Source: Flavobacterium panacis (GTDB taxonomy: Bacteria > Bacteroidota > Bacteroidia > Flavobacteriales > Flavobacteriaceae). From it: a DNA stretch of 64,000 nt. The stretch covers positions 868,001-932,000 of the forward strand of contig NZ_JANKMS010000001.1 of assembly GCF_024649945.1 (NCBI RefSeq). Reading direction: 5' to 3'. The position numbers and the translations under genes were made by a program. The notes beneath the pieces were generated by a model that did not search any database, had not been told where the DNA came from, and saw only the letters and a program-made list of their open reading frames with translations. Positions 52,117 to 60,938 of the stretch are shown in pieces (within the stretch, counting starts at the first letter, position 1; each line of letters begins with the position of its first letter).

Positions 52117-52410
52117 CTATTCTAATTCCCTCTCTGGGAAACGTCTTATTGAAAATATTTTTACAATAAAAACTTCACCATTTATTTCTTTGTAGAGAAT
52201 TTTGTAATCTCTAACAATAATTTTTCTGTATTCTGGGTCAATTTCATCTTTCTGATATTGTTCTGCAAAAACAATGCTTTTAACAGTTTCTAAAATATCC
52301 GCTTTTAAACTTAAAGCTCCTTGAGTAGATTTTTGTTTGTAAAATGTATAAATAGCTTTTAATTCATCTTTGGCAGAATTTGTCCAAATGACTTTTTTAA
52401 CTCTTTCCAT
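52117..52410 (-). CDS. RelE/ParE-family toxin
   Basis: A 97-residue basic protein of the RelE/ParE fold: VIWTNSAKDELKAIYTFYKQ then KSTQGALSLKADILETVKSI, and the C-terminal RKIIVRDYKILYKEINGEVF and SIRRFPERELE. ParE members inhibit gyrase and RelE members cut mRNA; I cannot tell which applies. The ATG at 52410 overlaps the stop of the upstream antitoxin by one base (TAATG). A short hairpin at 52086-52112 may end the transcript. Confidence 0.9.
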   Translation of the reverse strand: MERVKKVIWTNSAKDELKAIYTFYKQKSTQGALSLKADILETVKSIVFAEQYQKDEIDPEYRKIIVRDYKILYKEINGEVFIVKIFSIRRFPERELE

Positions 52411-52655
52411 TACCAATTTTCAGATTCTTTTTCCAAATCTTCGTGAGAAATTAGGCTTCCATTTTTTATTTCGTTTTCAGCATTTGATAATTCCAGTTTA
52501 TATTCTGATCTAGTGATTGGTTTTCCATCAACTGAAAAGGCAACTATTTCATCTTCCTGATAACTTTCAATTACTGCTTTTACTACCTTTAACAGACGTT
52601 CATCTGCTGTATTTATATACTCCAAAATACTCTCTCTCAATTCCAAAGCTCCCAT
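52410..52655 (-). CDS. Antitoxin of RelE/ParE-type pair
   Basis: An 81-residue acidic protein preceding and overlapping the toxin gene by one base. It begins with helices ALELRESILEYINTADERLL and KVVKAVIESYQEDEI and ends with an acidic tail ISHEDLEKESENW likely to wrap the toxin. The family resembles small antitoxins found with RelE/ParE toxins in Bacteroidota; a DNA-binding domain is not obvious. Autorepression is typical but not proven here. A TATCTTTG box lies 19 bases upstream. Confidence 0.85.
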   Translation of the reverse strand: MGALELRESILEYINTADERLLKVVKAVIESYQEDEIVAFSVDGKPITRSEYKLELSNAENEIKNGSLISHEDLEKESENW

Positions 52656-52674
52656 AATTCTATTTTTTACAATT

Positions 52675-52682
52675 CAAAGATA
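52675..52682 (-). promoter_or_regulatory. Minus-7 box of toxin-antitoxin operon
   Basis: The minus strand reads TATCTTTG, 19 bases before the antitoxin ATG at 52655. No operator dyad was evident. Confidence 0.45.
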
Positions 52683-52812
52683 GCATTTTTAAGATGTACT
52701 TTAGACCTTATAATTCTTAAACTTTAAATAAAAAAAACCATCCCACATCAGCTTAAAACTAAGCTTCTGCAAAATGGCTTTCAACCTAAAAAAATATCAA
52801 CTAAACTAGTTG

Positions 52813-53223
52813 CTATTCGATTACAACTTTCTGAGTTAAGAATTCTGTTTCTGATTTTTTGAATTTAATCTCTACAGTTCCTTTTACAGTTGGTTTAATT
52901 TTGTAAACTGTTTTCTTTGGTTCTGGTACTTGTTGCGTACAAACTTCCGATGGATATTTTGCAATTACTTGCAATCCTTTTACATCTCCAATTTTTACTT
53001 CTGTAATTTTATCAAATTCTGCACAGGCATTGTCTACAACATACGTTACCTCATAGCTTAATTCTTCATTTACTTTTCCTGTTGCTGGTCCTTTAATTTC
53101 TGTTACCAAAGCAGCTTTTGTAGTTGGAGCTGGAGTTTTTTCATCATCGTCATTGCTGCATGAAACAATTGATAATGATAAAAATAATACTACTAAAACT
53201 GATTTTAATCTAAAACTTTTCAT
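52813..53223 (-). CDS. Small lipoprotein, unknown family
   Basis: A 136-residue lipoprotein: signal peptide with lipobox LSIVSC (Cys near residue 22), followed by an acidic linker SNDDDEKTPAPTT and a beta-rich domain with two Cys (NACAEFDKI, SEVCTQQVPEP) that may form a disulphide. It looks like an immunoglobulin-like fold but I do not recognise a family. It would be tethered to a membrane, probably at the cell surface. It is monocistronic. On the upstream side lies a flavo-1-like element. Confidence 0.75.
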   Translation of the reverse strand: MKSFRLKSVLVVLFLSLSIVSCSNDDDEKTPAPTTKAALVTEIKGPATGKVNEELSYEVTYVVDNACAEFDKITEVKIGDVKGLQVIAKYPSEVCTQQVPEPKKTVYKIKPTVKGTVEIKFKKSETEFLTQKVVIE

Positions 53224-53402
53224 ATAAAATAATAATTAATTGTTAATTACTATGAAGACAGCACATAATTGCAAAGGTTGCTTTGGCAAAATGTTAAAAG
53301 TTTTGAATCAACAATTAAACATTTGTAAATCAAACCCTTATTTATTGAAAAATTTTTAATGAATTATTATTTTTTCTTATGAAGAGAAAAATTTTCTTAC
53401 TT

Positions 53403-53480
53403 AGCCCCGATAGAAGCGGCATCCTTTTTTTGGTTTTTTCTACCAAAAAAAGATATAGCGGATAGCGGGACCGAACGCTC
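53403..53480 (+). ncRNA. Flavo-1-like conserved intergenic RNA element
   Basis: GCCCCGATAGAAGCGGCATC, a hairpin of TTTTTTTGG and CCAAAAAAAG, then GATATAGCGGATAGCGGGAC. From memory this arrangement is a recurrent intergenic motif in Flavobacteriaceae and resembles the Rfam flavo-1 RNA; I could not confirm this by search. The two GATAG-containing halves could pair with tandem G-A contacts around the hairpin. Strand is assumed from the usual reading of the motif. It sits in a 343-base gap between the lipoprotein and YedI genes, otherwise empty apart from a terminator. Confidence 0.55.
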
Positions 53481-53516
53481 TTTTGAAAAAACTTTCGATC
53501 TGCTCCTAAACAAAAA

Positions 53517-53541
53517 AAACACCAGCGTTAACTGATGTTTC
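53517..53541 (-). terminator. Intrinsic terminator of yedI
   Basis: ACACCAG (53519-53525) pairs with CTGATGT (53532-53538); on the minus strand the mismatch becomes G-U and a U-run follows. It is similar in sequence to the terminators at 54790 and 56456. Confidence 0.7.
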
Positions 53542-53566
53542 TTGAAATTATATTTTGAAATTCTAA

Positions 53567-54445
53567 TTAAACTGTTTTCTTTTTAAAGATCTTTTTCAAT
53601 AGATTTACGATTGCTAAAACAATAAAGCCTATTATAAGTCCGATTGCAAACTCTTTTACAATTGAAGGGAAATTTGGTAAAAGATGGTGAAAGAATTCGA
53701 TGTTGTGAACGAATAATCCTCCGGAAACTAAAATCAAGGCTATTGTTCCGATTACAGTTAATCCTTTGATTACTTTTGGAAGCGCTTGAACTAATACATT
53801 TCCAACACTTTTTAAAAGACTGTTTTCTTTTTTACTGCTTTTAATCATTTTGAAACCTACTTCATCCATACGAACAATAAGCGCTACGATTCCGTAAACG
53901 CCAATTGTTGCAATTAATGCGATGATTGAAACTGTGATAATTTGAGAAACCAATGGTTTTCCGATTACGGTTCCTAAAGCGATAATTACAATTTCTACAG
54001 AAAGTATAAAATCGGTTACAATTGCCGACTTTACTTTATCTTTTTCGATTATTAGAATTTCTTCTTCAGTAAGAACTTCGTCTGTAATCCCTTCAGATTC
54101 TTCGTGTTTGTGAGGTACAATAAATTCATAGATTTTTTCTGCTCCTTCATAAGCTAAAAACAATCCTCCTAAAACCAAAATCACCATGATAGCAATTGGA
54201 AAAAAAGCACTCAATAAAAATGCGATTGGAAGAATAATGATTTTGTTTAATAACGAACCTTTTGTGATTGCCCATAAAACCGGAAGCTCTCTTGATGAAG
54301 CAAATCCTGAAGCTTTTTCGGCATTTACTGCCAAATCATCACCAAGAATTCCTGCTGTTTTTTTTGCAGCAACTTTACTCATTATAGCAACATCATCCAT
54401 AATTGCTGCGATATCATCTAATAGAGCGAAAAAACCTGAACCCAT
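53567..54445 (-). CDS. yedI: DUF808 inner-membrane protein (YedI-like)
   Basis: A 292-residue membrane protein starting MGSGFFALLDDIAAIMDDVA, the conserved DUF808/YedI N-terminus, followed by AAKKTAGILGDDLAVNAEKA. About five to six hydrophobic helices follow, including IIILPIAFLLSAFFPIAIMV. The role of YedI is unknown. Directly upstream on the same strand is a 39-residue glycine-rich membrane peptide gene. Confidence 0.92.
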   Translation of the reverse strand: MGSGFFALLDDIAAIMDDVAIMSKVAAKKTAGILGDDLAVNAEKASGFASSRELPVLWAITKGSLLNKIIILPIAFLLSAFFPIAIMVILVLGGLFLAYEGAEKIYEFIVPHKHEESEGITDEVLTEEEILIIEKDKVKSAIVTDFILSVEIVIIALGTVIGKPLVSQIITVSIIALIATIGVYGIVALIVRMDEVGFKMIKSSKKENSLLKSVGNVLVQALPKVIKGLTVIGTIALILVSGGLFVHNIEFFHHLLPNFPSIVKEFAIGLIIGFIVLAIVNLLKKIFKKKTV

Positions 54446-54554
54446 TTTTTAAATTTATTTTTAGTGATGCGAATCTAGACAATTTGCCGTAATCTGCCCA
54501 ACAATATCATATTAAATTTAAGTTTTTTATTCCTAATTTTCTGTAATGTGACTA

Positions 54555-54674
54555 TTAACTACATTGTCCTAAAAGAACCCAAAGAATAATAAAAACGATA
54601 ATTGTTCCGAAACATCCTCCACCTAATTTTTTAGCTCCGTAACCTGCCAATAATCCTCTAAATATGTTATTCAT
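54555..54674 (-). CDS. 39-residue glycine-rich membrane peptide
   Basis: A short frame from 54674: MNNIFRGLLAGYGAKKLGGG, then one hydrophobic helix CFGTIIVFIILWVLLGQCS and TAA. It is one soluble, glycine-rich amphipathic part plus one membrane helix with two Cys. Start context is normal and the gene lies 109 bases upstream of yedI on the same strand. I do not recognise a named family, though small Gly-rich single-helix proteins of this size occur next to stress genes in Flavobacterium. At 39 codons it escapes length-limited gene finding. Confidence 0.7.
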   Translation of the reverse strand: MNNIFRGLLAGYGAKKLGGGCFGTIIVFIILWVLLGQCS

Positions 54675-54789
54675 GATTTTTGATTTTAATTAATAATTTG
54701 CTGATTTTTATTAATTTAAAATTGATTATTTTTTCAAAATGAATTGTTATAAAAATTGGGAGAAAAGTTTCAAAATTTGAGGATACAAA

Positions 54790-54819
54790 AAAAGCATCAG
54801 TTTTAAACTGATGCTTTTA
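54790..54819. terminator. Intrinsic terminator
   Basis: A 14-bp perfect stem (54790-54803 with 54805-54818), loop of one T plus breathing pairs, T-run on both strands. It follows the gene at 54837 on the minus strand. Confidence 0.88.
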
Positions 54820-54836
54820 ATGTAATATTTCTTGAA

Positions 54837-55877
54837 TTAATCGGTATCTACATTTTGACCTCTACTAATTAAAGTTGCTTTATCAATAATTCCTTGACCT
54901 GTTGGAGGAGATATAGGATTTTGACTTTGCAACTGAATATACCATCCTGAAGTTGGCGTAATACCTAACAGTTTTTGTAAAATTGCATTAACCTGAGGAC
55001 TTGGAAGGGCATTATTGCTAAAACTGAGACTTGTATGAGAGCCATAAACCTTTGCTAGTAGCGGAAAACTAATATAACTAAGAGATTTATTTTCAGCAAA
55101 ATAAACTCCCTTAGTCTTAATCAATGCAGGAAAAGAAATCGATAGCAAAGATGGATTATTCATAATGCTGAGATCATATCCATGCATTCCTTTTAAAGCA
55201 GAAAACACAATTGTACTTAATTTTTCGTTATTTTCTATCTCTAAGTCACCATAAATATTAAGCAGATTATCTACTTTTATAGTACTTAATTTTACATTGT
55301 CCTGTATAATTAAATTTATCAAATTTGTTGCTGAATTCAAATCTAAAGTTGTCAGGTTTGTTGTATTAGTAACATAAATATTTTCTGTATAAGAACCTAA
55401 TTCAGATTTTATTTGTGCTCTAGCTTCTGCATCACTAATATCACCAGTTAATACAATACTAGTTTTTCCTTTATTTGAACTACTTCCTGAATATAAAGCG
55501 TATGGAACACTTAGAAGCTGACTTGTACCACTAATTGTATAATTGGTTCCTCCAGTTGGATCAATTTCTGTTTTAACAAAATGAGATCCTGCTCCCCAAT
55601 CAATATCTGAAAACCTTCCATTAATTGCTGTACCACCACCGATTTCTATTGTTGCTAATCCGTTAGTGTTTGTTGTTGTCGTCTGAGTTTCTTCATAAGA
55701 CGGTTTTCCTGTTTCCGACCCTATTAAAATACTTATTCTAATACCAATTACAGAATTTACAAGTAATGTACTATCCGCTTTACGAACAACAGCCTGATAG
55801 CTCATTTTTTGCGGTGCTTGAGCAAGTAAAATGGTAAAAGAACTTAATAATAGAAATGTTAGAGTAATTTTTCTCAT
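54837..55877 (-). CDS. Secreted leucine-rich/receptor L-like repeat protein
   Basis: A 346-residue exported protein, signal peptide MRKITLTFLLLSSFTILLAQ. A Bacteroidota-typical N-domain follows (QAPQKMSYQAVVRKADSTLL, then LSVPYALYSGSS), and the second half is a solenoid of about 23-residue repeats: LTTLDLNSATNLINLIIQDN, LSTIVFSALKGM, LLSISFPALIKTKGVYF and SYISFPLLAKVYGSH. This resembles receptor L-domain or BspA-like repeats. No T9SS tail is seen. It is downstream of a small T9SS protein gene on the same strand by 24 bases, so the pair is likely co-transcribed. Confidence 0.75.
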   Translation of the reverse strand: MRKITLTFLLLSSFTILLAQAPQKMSYQAVVRKADSTLLVNSVIGIRISILIGSETGKPSYEETQTTTTNTNGLATIEIGGGTAINGRFSDIDWGAGSHFVKTEIDPTGGTNYTISGTSQLLSVPYALYSGSSSNKGKTSIVLTGDISDAEARAQIKSELGSYTENIYVTNTTNLTTLDLNSATNLINLIIQDNVKLSTIKVDNLLNIYGDLEIENNEKLSTIVFSALKGMHGYDLSIMNNPSLLSISFPALIKTKGVYFAENKSLSYISFPLLAKVYGSHTSLSFSNNALPSPQVNAILQKLLGITPTSGWYIQLQSQNPISPPTGQGIIDKATLISRGQNVDTD

Positions 55878-55901
55878 ATATTTTTCTGTTGTTTAAAATT
55901 T

Positions 55902-56390
55902 TTACTTTTTAATGATTTTAAAGGTTTTTATAGCTTTTGAATTGTTGTTTACTGTAAGAAAATAAATCCCTTGCGCCAATCCTTGCATCGATATTTTTGT
56001 TTCTGACGAAGTAATATTGAAAGCCTTTGAAAGTATTCTTCCATTGATATCAAATAAATTATAAGACAAGTCTTCAAATTTATTATTGACAATAAGGTTC
56101 AGTTCATCAACAACAGGGTTTGGAAACGCTGTCATAACTAAACTAATTCCTTCAAATTTATCATTGCTTAAAGTCGATATTTCGTAAGCTTGCTGGATGC
56201 CTTGCTGTGCAGAGCCACCATTCCCTTTCAATTTAACATCAGCAATTTGTCCAATTGAATAACTTGCAGCTCCACCATCTCCTGTGCCTTTTCCTCCAGC
56301 CGCAACAATACTTTCTTGTGCGTGCGAATTGGTCACAAATGAAATACTTACAAGAAATAAAAATAAAAATGCCCTTTGATTTCTTTTCAT
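55902..56390 (-). CDS. T9SS type A sorting-domain protein
   Basis: A 162-residue exported protein with signal peptide MKRNQRAFLFLFLVSISFVT. A short domain with VAAGGKGTGDGGAASYSIGQ and IADVKLKGNGGSAQQGIQQ follows, then the type IX secretion C-terminal domain (MTAFPNPVVDELNLIVNNKF, then LFDINGRIL, LAQGIYFLTVNNNSK and KTFKIIKK). This architecture is common for small surface proteins of unknown role. It precedes the L-repeat protein by 24 bases. Confidence 0.9.
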   Translation of the reverse strand: MKRNQRAFLFLFLVSISFVTNSHAQESIVAAGGKGTGDGGAASYSIGQIADVKLKGNGGSAQQGIQQAYEISTLSNDKFEGISLVMTAFPNPVVDELNLIVNNKFEDLSYNLFDINGRILSKAFNITSSETKISMQGLAQGIYFLTVNNNSKAIKTFKIIKK

Positions 56391-56455
56391 ATTTTTGATT
56401 TAATAATTACGGAAAAATATAAACTATTTCTTACAATAAATTAAATATTAATAAA

Positions 56456-56489
56456 AAAAGCACCAGCCTTTCGACTGATGCTTTTCTAA
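56456..56489 (-). terminator. Intrinsic terminator of clpB
   Basis: AAAAGCACCAG (56456-56466) pairs with CTGATGCTTTT (56475-56485); on the minus strand the mismatch is G-U and a U-run follows. Related in sequence to terminators at 53517 and 54790. Confidence 0.82.
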
Positions 56490-56505
56490 GAATAACATGA
56501 AAAAA

Positions 56506-59103
56506 TTATTTAGTGGTCTGGTTTCTAAAAACCAATTTGCCATCGAAAGCATCTAATAAAATAATACTTTCTGTTGTGATGTTTCCTGCCAGAATTTCTT
56601 TTGACAGTTGATTTAGAACCTCTCTCTGAACAACACGTTTTACTGGTCTTGCCCCAAATTGAGGATCATATCCTTTGTCTGACAAATAAGCAATTGCTTC
56701 TGGAGTTGCATCCATTGTAATGCCTTGTAGTGCCAGCATTTTTGTAACACTTTTTAATTGTAAGCTTACAATTCTTGAAATATTTTCTACAGTAAGTGGC
56801 GTAAACATTACAATCTCATCGATACGGTTGATAAATTCCGGACGAACCGTCTGTTTCAACAATCCTAAAACTTCGTTTTTAGCAGCTTCTGTCGCTGCTT
56901 CTACTCCACCTTTTAGGTTTTCGAATTTCTCCTGAATGATCTGACTTCCCATATTAGAAGTCATGATGATAATTGTGTTTTTGAAATCGGCTAGACGTCC
57001 TTTGTTGTCTGTCAATCGGCCTTCATCCAAAACTTGTAATAAAATATTAAAAGTATCTGGATGCGCTTTTTCGATCTCGTCTAACAAAATCACAGAATAT
57101 GGTTTTCTACGAACCGCTTCTGTCAATTGTCCCCCTTCATCATAACCTACATATCCTGGAGGCGCACCCACTAAACGACTCACACTGTGGCGCTCTTGGT
57201 ATTCACTCATATCAATACGCGTCATGGCATTTTCATCATCAAAAAGATATTCGGCTAAAGCTTTTGCTAATTCGGTTTTACCCACTCCGGTTGTTCCTAA
57301 GAACAAGAATGTTCCAACAGGTTTTTTCATATCCTGCAAACCGGCACGGCTTCTACGAACTGCATCACTTACGGCTTCTATCGCTTCTTCCTGACCTACT
57401 ACACGTTTGTGCAATTCGTCTTCTAAATGCAATAGTTTTTCTCTTTCTGTTTGAAGCATTTTGGTCACTGGAATTCCAGTCCATTTTGCTACAACTTCTG
57501 CGATATCTTCTCTGGTGACTTCTTCTTTAATTAAAGAATTTCCAGATTGAAATTCCTGCAATTGTTTTTGCAGATCTTCCTGACGTTCTTGAGCTTCTTT
57601 TATTTTTCCGTAACGAATCTCAGCTACTTTTCCGTAATCACCATCACGTTCTGCGCGTTCTGCCTCATATTTAAAGTCTTCTATTTCGTGTTTTACAGCC
57701 TGAATTCCGTCAACGATATCTTTTTCTTGTTTCCATTTCGCGTAGATTTCGTTTCGCTCTTCTTTCAGGTTGGCCAATTCCATACCTAAGATTTTCAGCT
57801 TGCTTTCTTCTTTTTCACGTTTAATGGCTTCGATTTCGATTTCCAATTGCATGATTTTACGATCCAAAACATCTAATTCTTCTGGTTTTGAATTGATTTC
57901 CATACGCAGTTTAGAAGCTGCTTCGTCCATTAAGTCAATCGCTTTATCTGGTAAGAAACGATTCGTAATATATCTTTGAGAAAGTTCAACTGCTGCAATA
58001 ATCGCCTCGTCTTTAATTTGAACTTTATGGTGTGTTTCATATTTCTCTTTGATTCCACGAAGAATAGAAATCGCACTTTCTGTATCTGGTTCGTCGATCA
58101 GCACTTTTTGGAAACGTCTTTCAAGCGCTTTATCTTTTTCGAAATATTTTTGATATTCATCTAAAGTCGTTGCACCAATTGCTCTCAATTCTCCACGAGC
58201 CAAAGCTGGTTTTAAGATGTTAGCTGCATCCATTGCGCCTTCACCTCCACCCGCTCCTACAAGCGTATGAATCTCGTCAATAAACAAAACGATATCTCCC
58301 TCTGCTGATGTAACTTCTTTTACAACCGATTTTAAACGCTCCTCGAATTCTCCTTTGTATTTCGCTCCGGCAATCAAAGCTCCCATATCTAATGAGAAAA
58401 CGATTTTTTCTTTTAAGTTTTCCGGAACGTCTCCGTCCACAATTCTATGTGCTAAACCTTCTGCAATTGCAGTTTTACCAACTCCAGGCTCACCAATTAG
58501 CATTGGGTTGTTTTTGGTTCTACGCGTTAAAATTTGCAGCACACGACGGATTTCTTCGTCACGACCAATAACTGGATCCAGTTTTCCTGTACGCGCTAGC
58601 TCGTTTAGATTTTTAGCGTATTTATTCAACGAATTATACGTTTCTTCTGCAGAAGCTGACGTTACTCTCTCGCCTTTTCTTAATTCTTCAATAGCTGCTT
58701 TAAGACCTTTTCCTGTAACGCCCTGATCTTTTAAAATCTGAGAAACTTTACTTTTTGAGTCAAAAATGGCTAAAATTAAATGTTCGATCGAAACGTATTC
58801 GTCGTTCATTTTTTGTGCAATAATTTCTGCTTCATTCAAAGCTTTATTGGCATCTCTAGAAAGCAAAATATCACCTCCAGAAACTTTTGGAAAACTCTGA
58901 ATTGTAGCATCCAAAAGTTGTAAAAATAACGGCACATTTACATTTAATTTTTTTAAGATAAATGGCGCTACGTTTTCATCAACTTCAAAAATAGCTTTGA
59001 AAATGTGTTCATTTTCAATTTGTTGCTGGCCATTTCGTTGCGCTAATTGCTGCGACAACTGAATGGCTTCCTGCGATTTAATAGTAAACTTATTTATATT
59101 CAT
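56506..59103 (-). CDS. clpB: ATP-dependent disaggregase ClpB
   Basis: An 865-residue Hsp100 protein. Order: Clp N-terminal repeats (about 1-145), AAA-1 with [35 protein letters not shown], the ClpB-specific coiled coil (about 400-520), AAA-2 with [15 protein letters not shown], and the C-terminal small domain. With DnaK it resolubilises protein aggregates. It diverges from ytxJ across 202 bases. Its promoter has a TAACTTTA box (around 59145-59152 on the minus strand); no CIRCE element is seen. Confidence 0.97.
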   Translation of the reverse strand: MNINKFTIKSQEAIQLSQQLAQRNGQQQIENEHIFKAIFEVDENVAPFILKKLNVNVPLFLQLLDATIQSFPKVSGGDILLSRDANKALNEAEIIAQKMNDEYVSIEHLILAIFDSKSKVSQILKDQGVTGKGLKAAIEELRKGERVTSASAEETYNSLNKYAKNLNELARTGKLDPVIGRDEEIRRVLQILTRRTKNNPMLIGEPGVGKTAIAEGLAHRIVDGDVPENLKEKIVFSLDMGALIAGAKYKGEFEERLKSVVKEVTSAEGDIVLFIDEIHTLVGAGGGEGAMDAANILKPALARGELRAIGATTLDEYQKYFEKDKALERRFQKVLIDEPDTESAISILRGIKEKYETHHKVQIKDEAIIAAVELSQRYITNRFLPDKAIDLMDEAASKLRMEINSKPEELDVLDRKIMQLEIEIEAIKREKEESKLKILGMELANLKEERNEIYAKWKQEKDIVDGIQAVKHEIEDFKYEAERAERDGDYGKVAEIRYGKIKEAQERQEDLQKQLQEFQSGNSLIKEEVTREDIAEVVAKWTGIPVTKMLQTEREKLLHLEDELHKRVVGQEEAIEAVSDAVRRSRAGLQDMKKPVGTFLFLGTTGVGKTELAKALAEYLFDDENAMTRIDMSEYQERHSVSRLVGAPPGYVGYDEGGQLTEAVRRKPYSVILLDEIEKAHPDTFNILLQVLDEGRLTDNKGRLADFKNTIIIMTSNMGSQIIQEKFENLKGGVEAATEAAKNEVLGLLKQTVRPEFINRIDEIVMFTPLTVENISRIVSLQLKSVTKMLALQGITMDATPEAIAYLSDKGYDPQFGARPVKRVVQREVLNQLSKEILAGNITTESIILLDAFDGKLVFRNQTTK

Positions 59104-59189
59104 ATTTTTTCGATTTGATTAATTTTTTGTTTGAAATTTATAAGATTAAAGTTACGATTTATTGAGTTACATTTTTGACTCAAATCATT

Positions 59190-59197
59190 TAACTTTG
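59190..59197 (+). promoter_or_regulatory. Minus-7 box upstream of ytxJ
   Basis: TAACTTTG matches TAnnTTTG. It lies 108 bases before the ytxJ ATG, giving a longish leader that contains a 16-codon frame (59243-59293) of doubtful meaning. Confidence 0.4.
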
Positions 59198-59305
59198 TAT
59201 TCGAATAGACAAATTATATTCCACAACAAAAAAACAGACAAAATGGCGTTAAAAATCAAAATTCAATCATTTTTACACGTCAAAAAGTCATAAAACAAGC
59301 CAAAT

Positions 59306-59695
59306 ATGAGTTTTTTTAATTCAATCTTCGGAAGTTCAGAGAACTCAGAAGCTCCAAAAAGTAAAGTAAACTGGACAGAATTAACAGATATCCTTCAATT
59401 GATGGAGATCGAAGCTATTTCTAAAGAAAAGCCAGTAGTTATTTTTAAACACAGCACAAGATGCAGCATCAGCCGAATGGCATTAAAACAGTTTGAAAGA
59501 GAATATGATCTTGAAGATGTTGTTGATGCGTACTTTTTAGATTTGATTGCACACAGAGATATTTCAAACGAAATTGCAAGCCGATTTGGAGTTTACCATG
59601 AATCTCCACAGCTTATCTTAATTAAAGATGGAAAAGCAGTTTATGATGTTTCACACAGCGATATTGATGCTGAAGCATTGAAAAGCAAAGTATAG
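59306..59695 (+). CDS. ytxJ: YtxJ-like bacillithiol-linked redox protein
   Basis: A 129-residue thioredoxin-fold protein. The VIFKHSTRCSISRMALKQFE segment with a single Cys53 where thioredoxins have CxxC, then YFLDLIAHRDISNEIASRFG and VYHESPQLILIKDGK (cis-proline), matches the YtxJ family of monothiol bacilliredoxin-like proteins. These reduce mixed disulphides of proteins with bacillithiol. It suggests that this organism makes bacillithiol, which is known in some Bacteroidota. The neighbour clpB fits oxidative or protein stress. Confidence 0.9.
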   Translation: MSFFNSIFGSSENSEAPKSKVNWTELTDILQLMEIEAISKEKPVVIFKHSTRCSISRMALKQFEREYDLEDVVDAYFLDLIAHRDISNEIASRFGVYHESPQLILIKDGKAVYDVSHSDIDAEALKSKV

Positions 59696-59702
59696 ATTTT
59701 TT

Positions 59703-59765
59703 TTGCAACGAATTTCATTAATTCACACTAATTAATTTGTGGAAATTCGTGAAATTCGTGGCAAC
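59703..59765. repeat. CACGAATT-word inverted repeat
   Basis: TTGC(A/C)ACGAATTTCA words at 59703-59725 face TGTGGAAATTCGTGAAATTC from 59738. It lies between ytxJ and the membrane protein gene and is related to the perfect copy at 28631-28690. Confidence 0.75.
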
Positions 59766-59771
59766 TTTTAT

Positions 59772-60938
59772 TTAAAAACTTCCTTCAGATCCGCCACCGC
59801 TAAAACCTCCTCCTCCAAATTCCATTGGAGAATCTGGAGCTTTTACACCAGGTTTAATTCCAAAGGTTGATGCAACCACTAAAGCTTCTGCATTCAAGAA
59901 ATTGTCCGAATGATTGATTCGGTCTGCTTTGAATGTCAATCCACTTTCTTTTTCTTTTAATTTTTTAATTGAAAAATAAGCTATTGCAAACAAAACGGCT
60001 CCGCCAAGTGTAAGCGCAACTTCGATTGGCAAAACAGCATAATAAAATCGAATAGTATAAAATGAAAATGCTATAGCTAAAAAGCTAAGCCAAAGCATAA
60101 TTCTGTCTTTCGTTCTTATAGCCTGTAACAAATAAATAATTGGAACTATAAACGTAAAGCCATAAAAGAAAAATGCAAACGGAATATCTGTTCCTGGTTT
60201 CACTTCAGTTCCTAAAAGTTCCTCTGAAAGTTCTCTTACCACTAAATAATTACAGGAAAAATAAAACAAGACAAGACAAAAGCTATTAGCAAGCAATAAT
60301 CCATTTCCGTAATAATGCTTAGATAGCTGATTGATTAATTTCTTTGTGAGAAAATAAAAAATAGCGGCAAAAATCATTGCTATAAAGGGTAAAAGAGCCC
60401 TTCCGACATCACCAAATTCAAACATTTGAAAAAACAAAAATGCAGTCACCGATAAACAAAACACAAGCATTGAAAGCAAATGCAAATACCTTAAAAACAT
60501 AAAAATAGACACTGCTGCTGTAAAAAAAGCAATCACAGCTTCGTAACCTTCTGTTGTTACAGCAATAGCAACTCCAAGATTCAGGATGGTTCCTAAAATA
60601 AATGCATCATCCAGTCCATGATTATGAATATTCTGCTTTGCTAATATTTCTGAACCTACAAAACCAACAACTGTAAAAAGATAACAACATATTTGAAAAT
60701 ACACATGCTCCGAACTCAAACCGACAATGGTTATTGCACCACAGATCGAACTGTACAATAAACTGCCTAATAAAAAGAATCCAATACGAACCAGAATGTT
60801 ATCCTGACTTCTAAAAACAGGCAATTCTTTTTTTATAAATTTATTTTGTTCTTTACTGATAAAACCTCCTTTGTATAAAGTATCTGCTTCATCAACCAAG
60901 ATTTCGTTATCTAATATTTTTGTATCGTATACTATCAT
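59772..60938 (-). CDS. DUF4401-like multi-spanning membrane protein with Gly-rich tail
   Basis: A 388-residue protein with about ten to eleven hydrophobic helices, preceded by a soluble N-terminal stretch and ending in a tail FGGGGFSGGGSEGSF similar to the end of TPM-domain membrane proteins. Family resembles DUF4401/DUF2157-partner proteins but I am not certain. It overlaps the upstream DUF2157 gene by four bases (ATGA), so the two are translationally coupled. Such pairs are thought to act together in the membrane; the function is unknown. Confidence 0.65.
   Translation of the reverse strand: MIVYDTKILDNEILVDEADTLYKGGFISKEQNKFIKKELPVFRSQDNILVRIGFFLLGSLLYSSICGAITIVGLSSEHVYFQICCYLFTVVGFVGSEILAKQNIHNHGLDDAFILGTILNLGVAIAVTTEGYEAVIAFFTAAVSIFMFLRYLHLLSMLVFCLSVTAFLFFQMFEFGDVGRALLPFIAMIFAAIFYFLTKKLINQLSKHYYGNGLLLANSFCLVLFYFSCNYLVVRELSEELLGTEVKPGTDIPFAFFFYGFTFIVPIIYLLQAIRTKDRIMLWLSFLAIAFSFYTIRFYYAVLPIEVALTLGGAVLFAIAYFSIKKLKEKESGLTFKADRINHSDNFLNAEALVVASTFGIKPGVKAPDSPMEFGGGGFSGGGSEGSF

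Noticed and set aside
59243..59293. A 16-codon frame in the leader upstream of ytxJ
   Set aside because: No run of one amino-acid codon and no terminator between it and ytxJ, so it lacks the attenuator design seen at tyrS.
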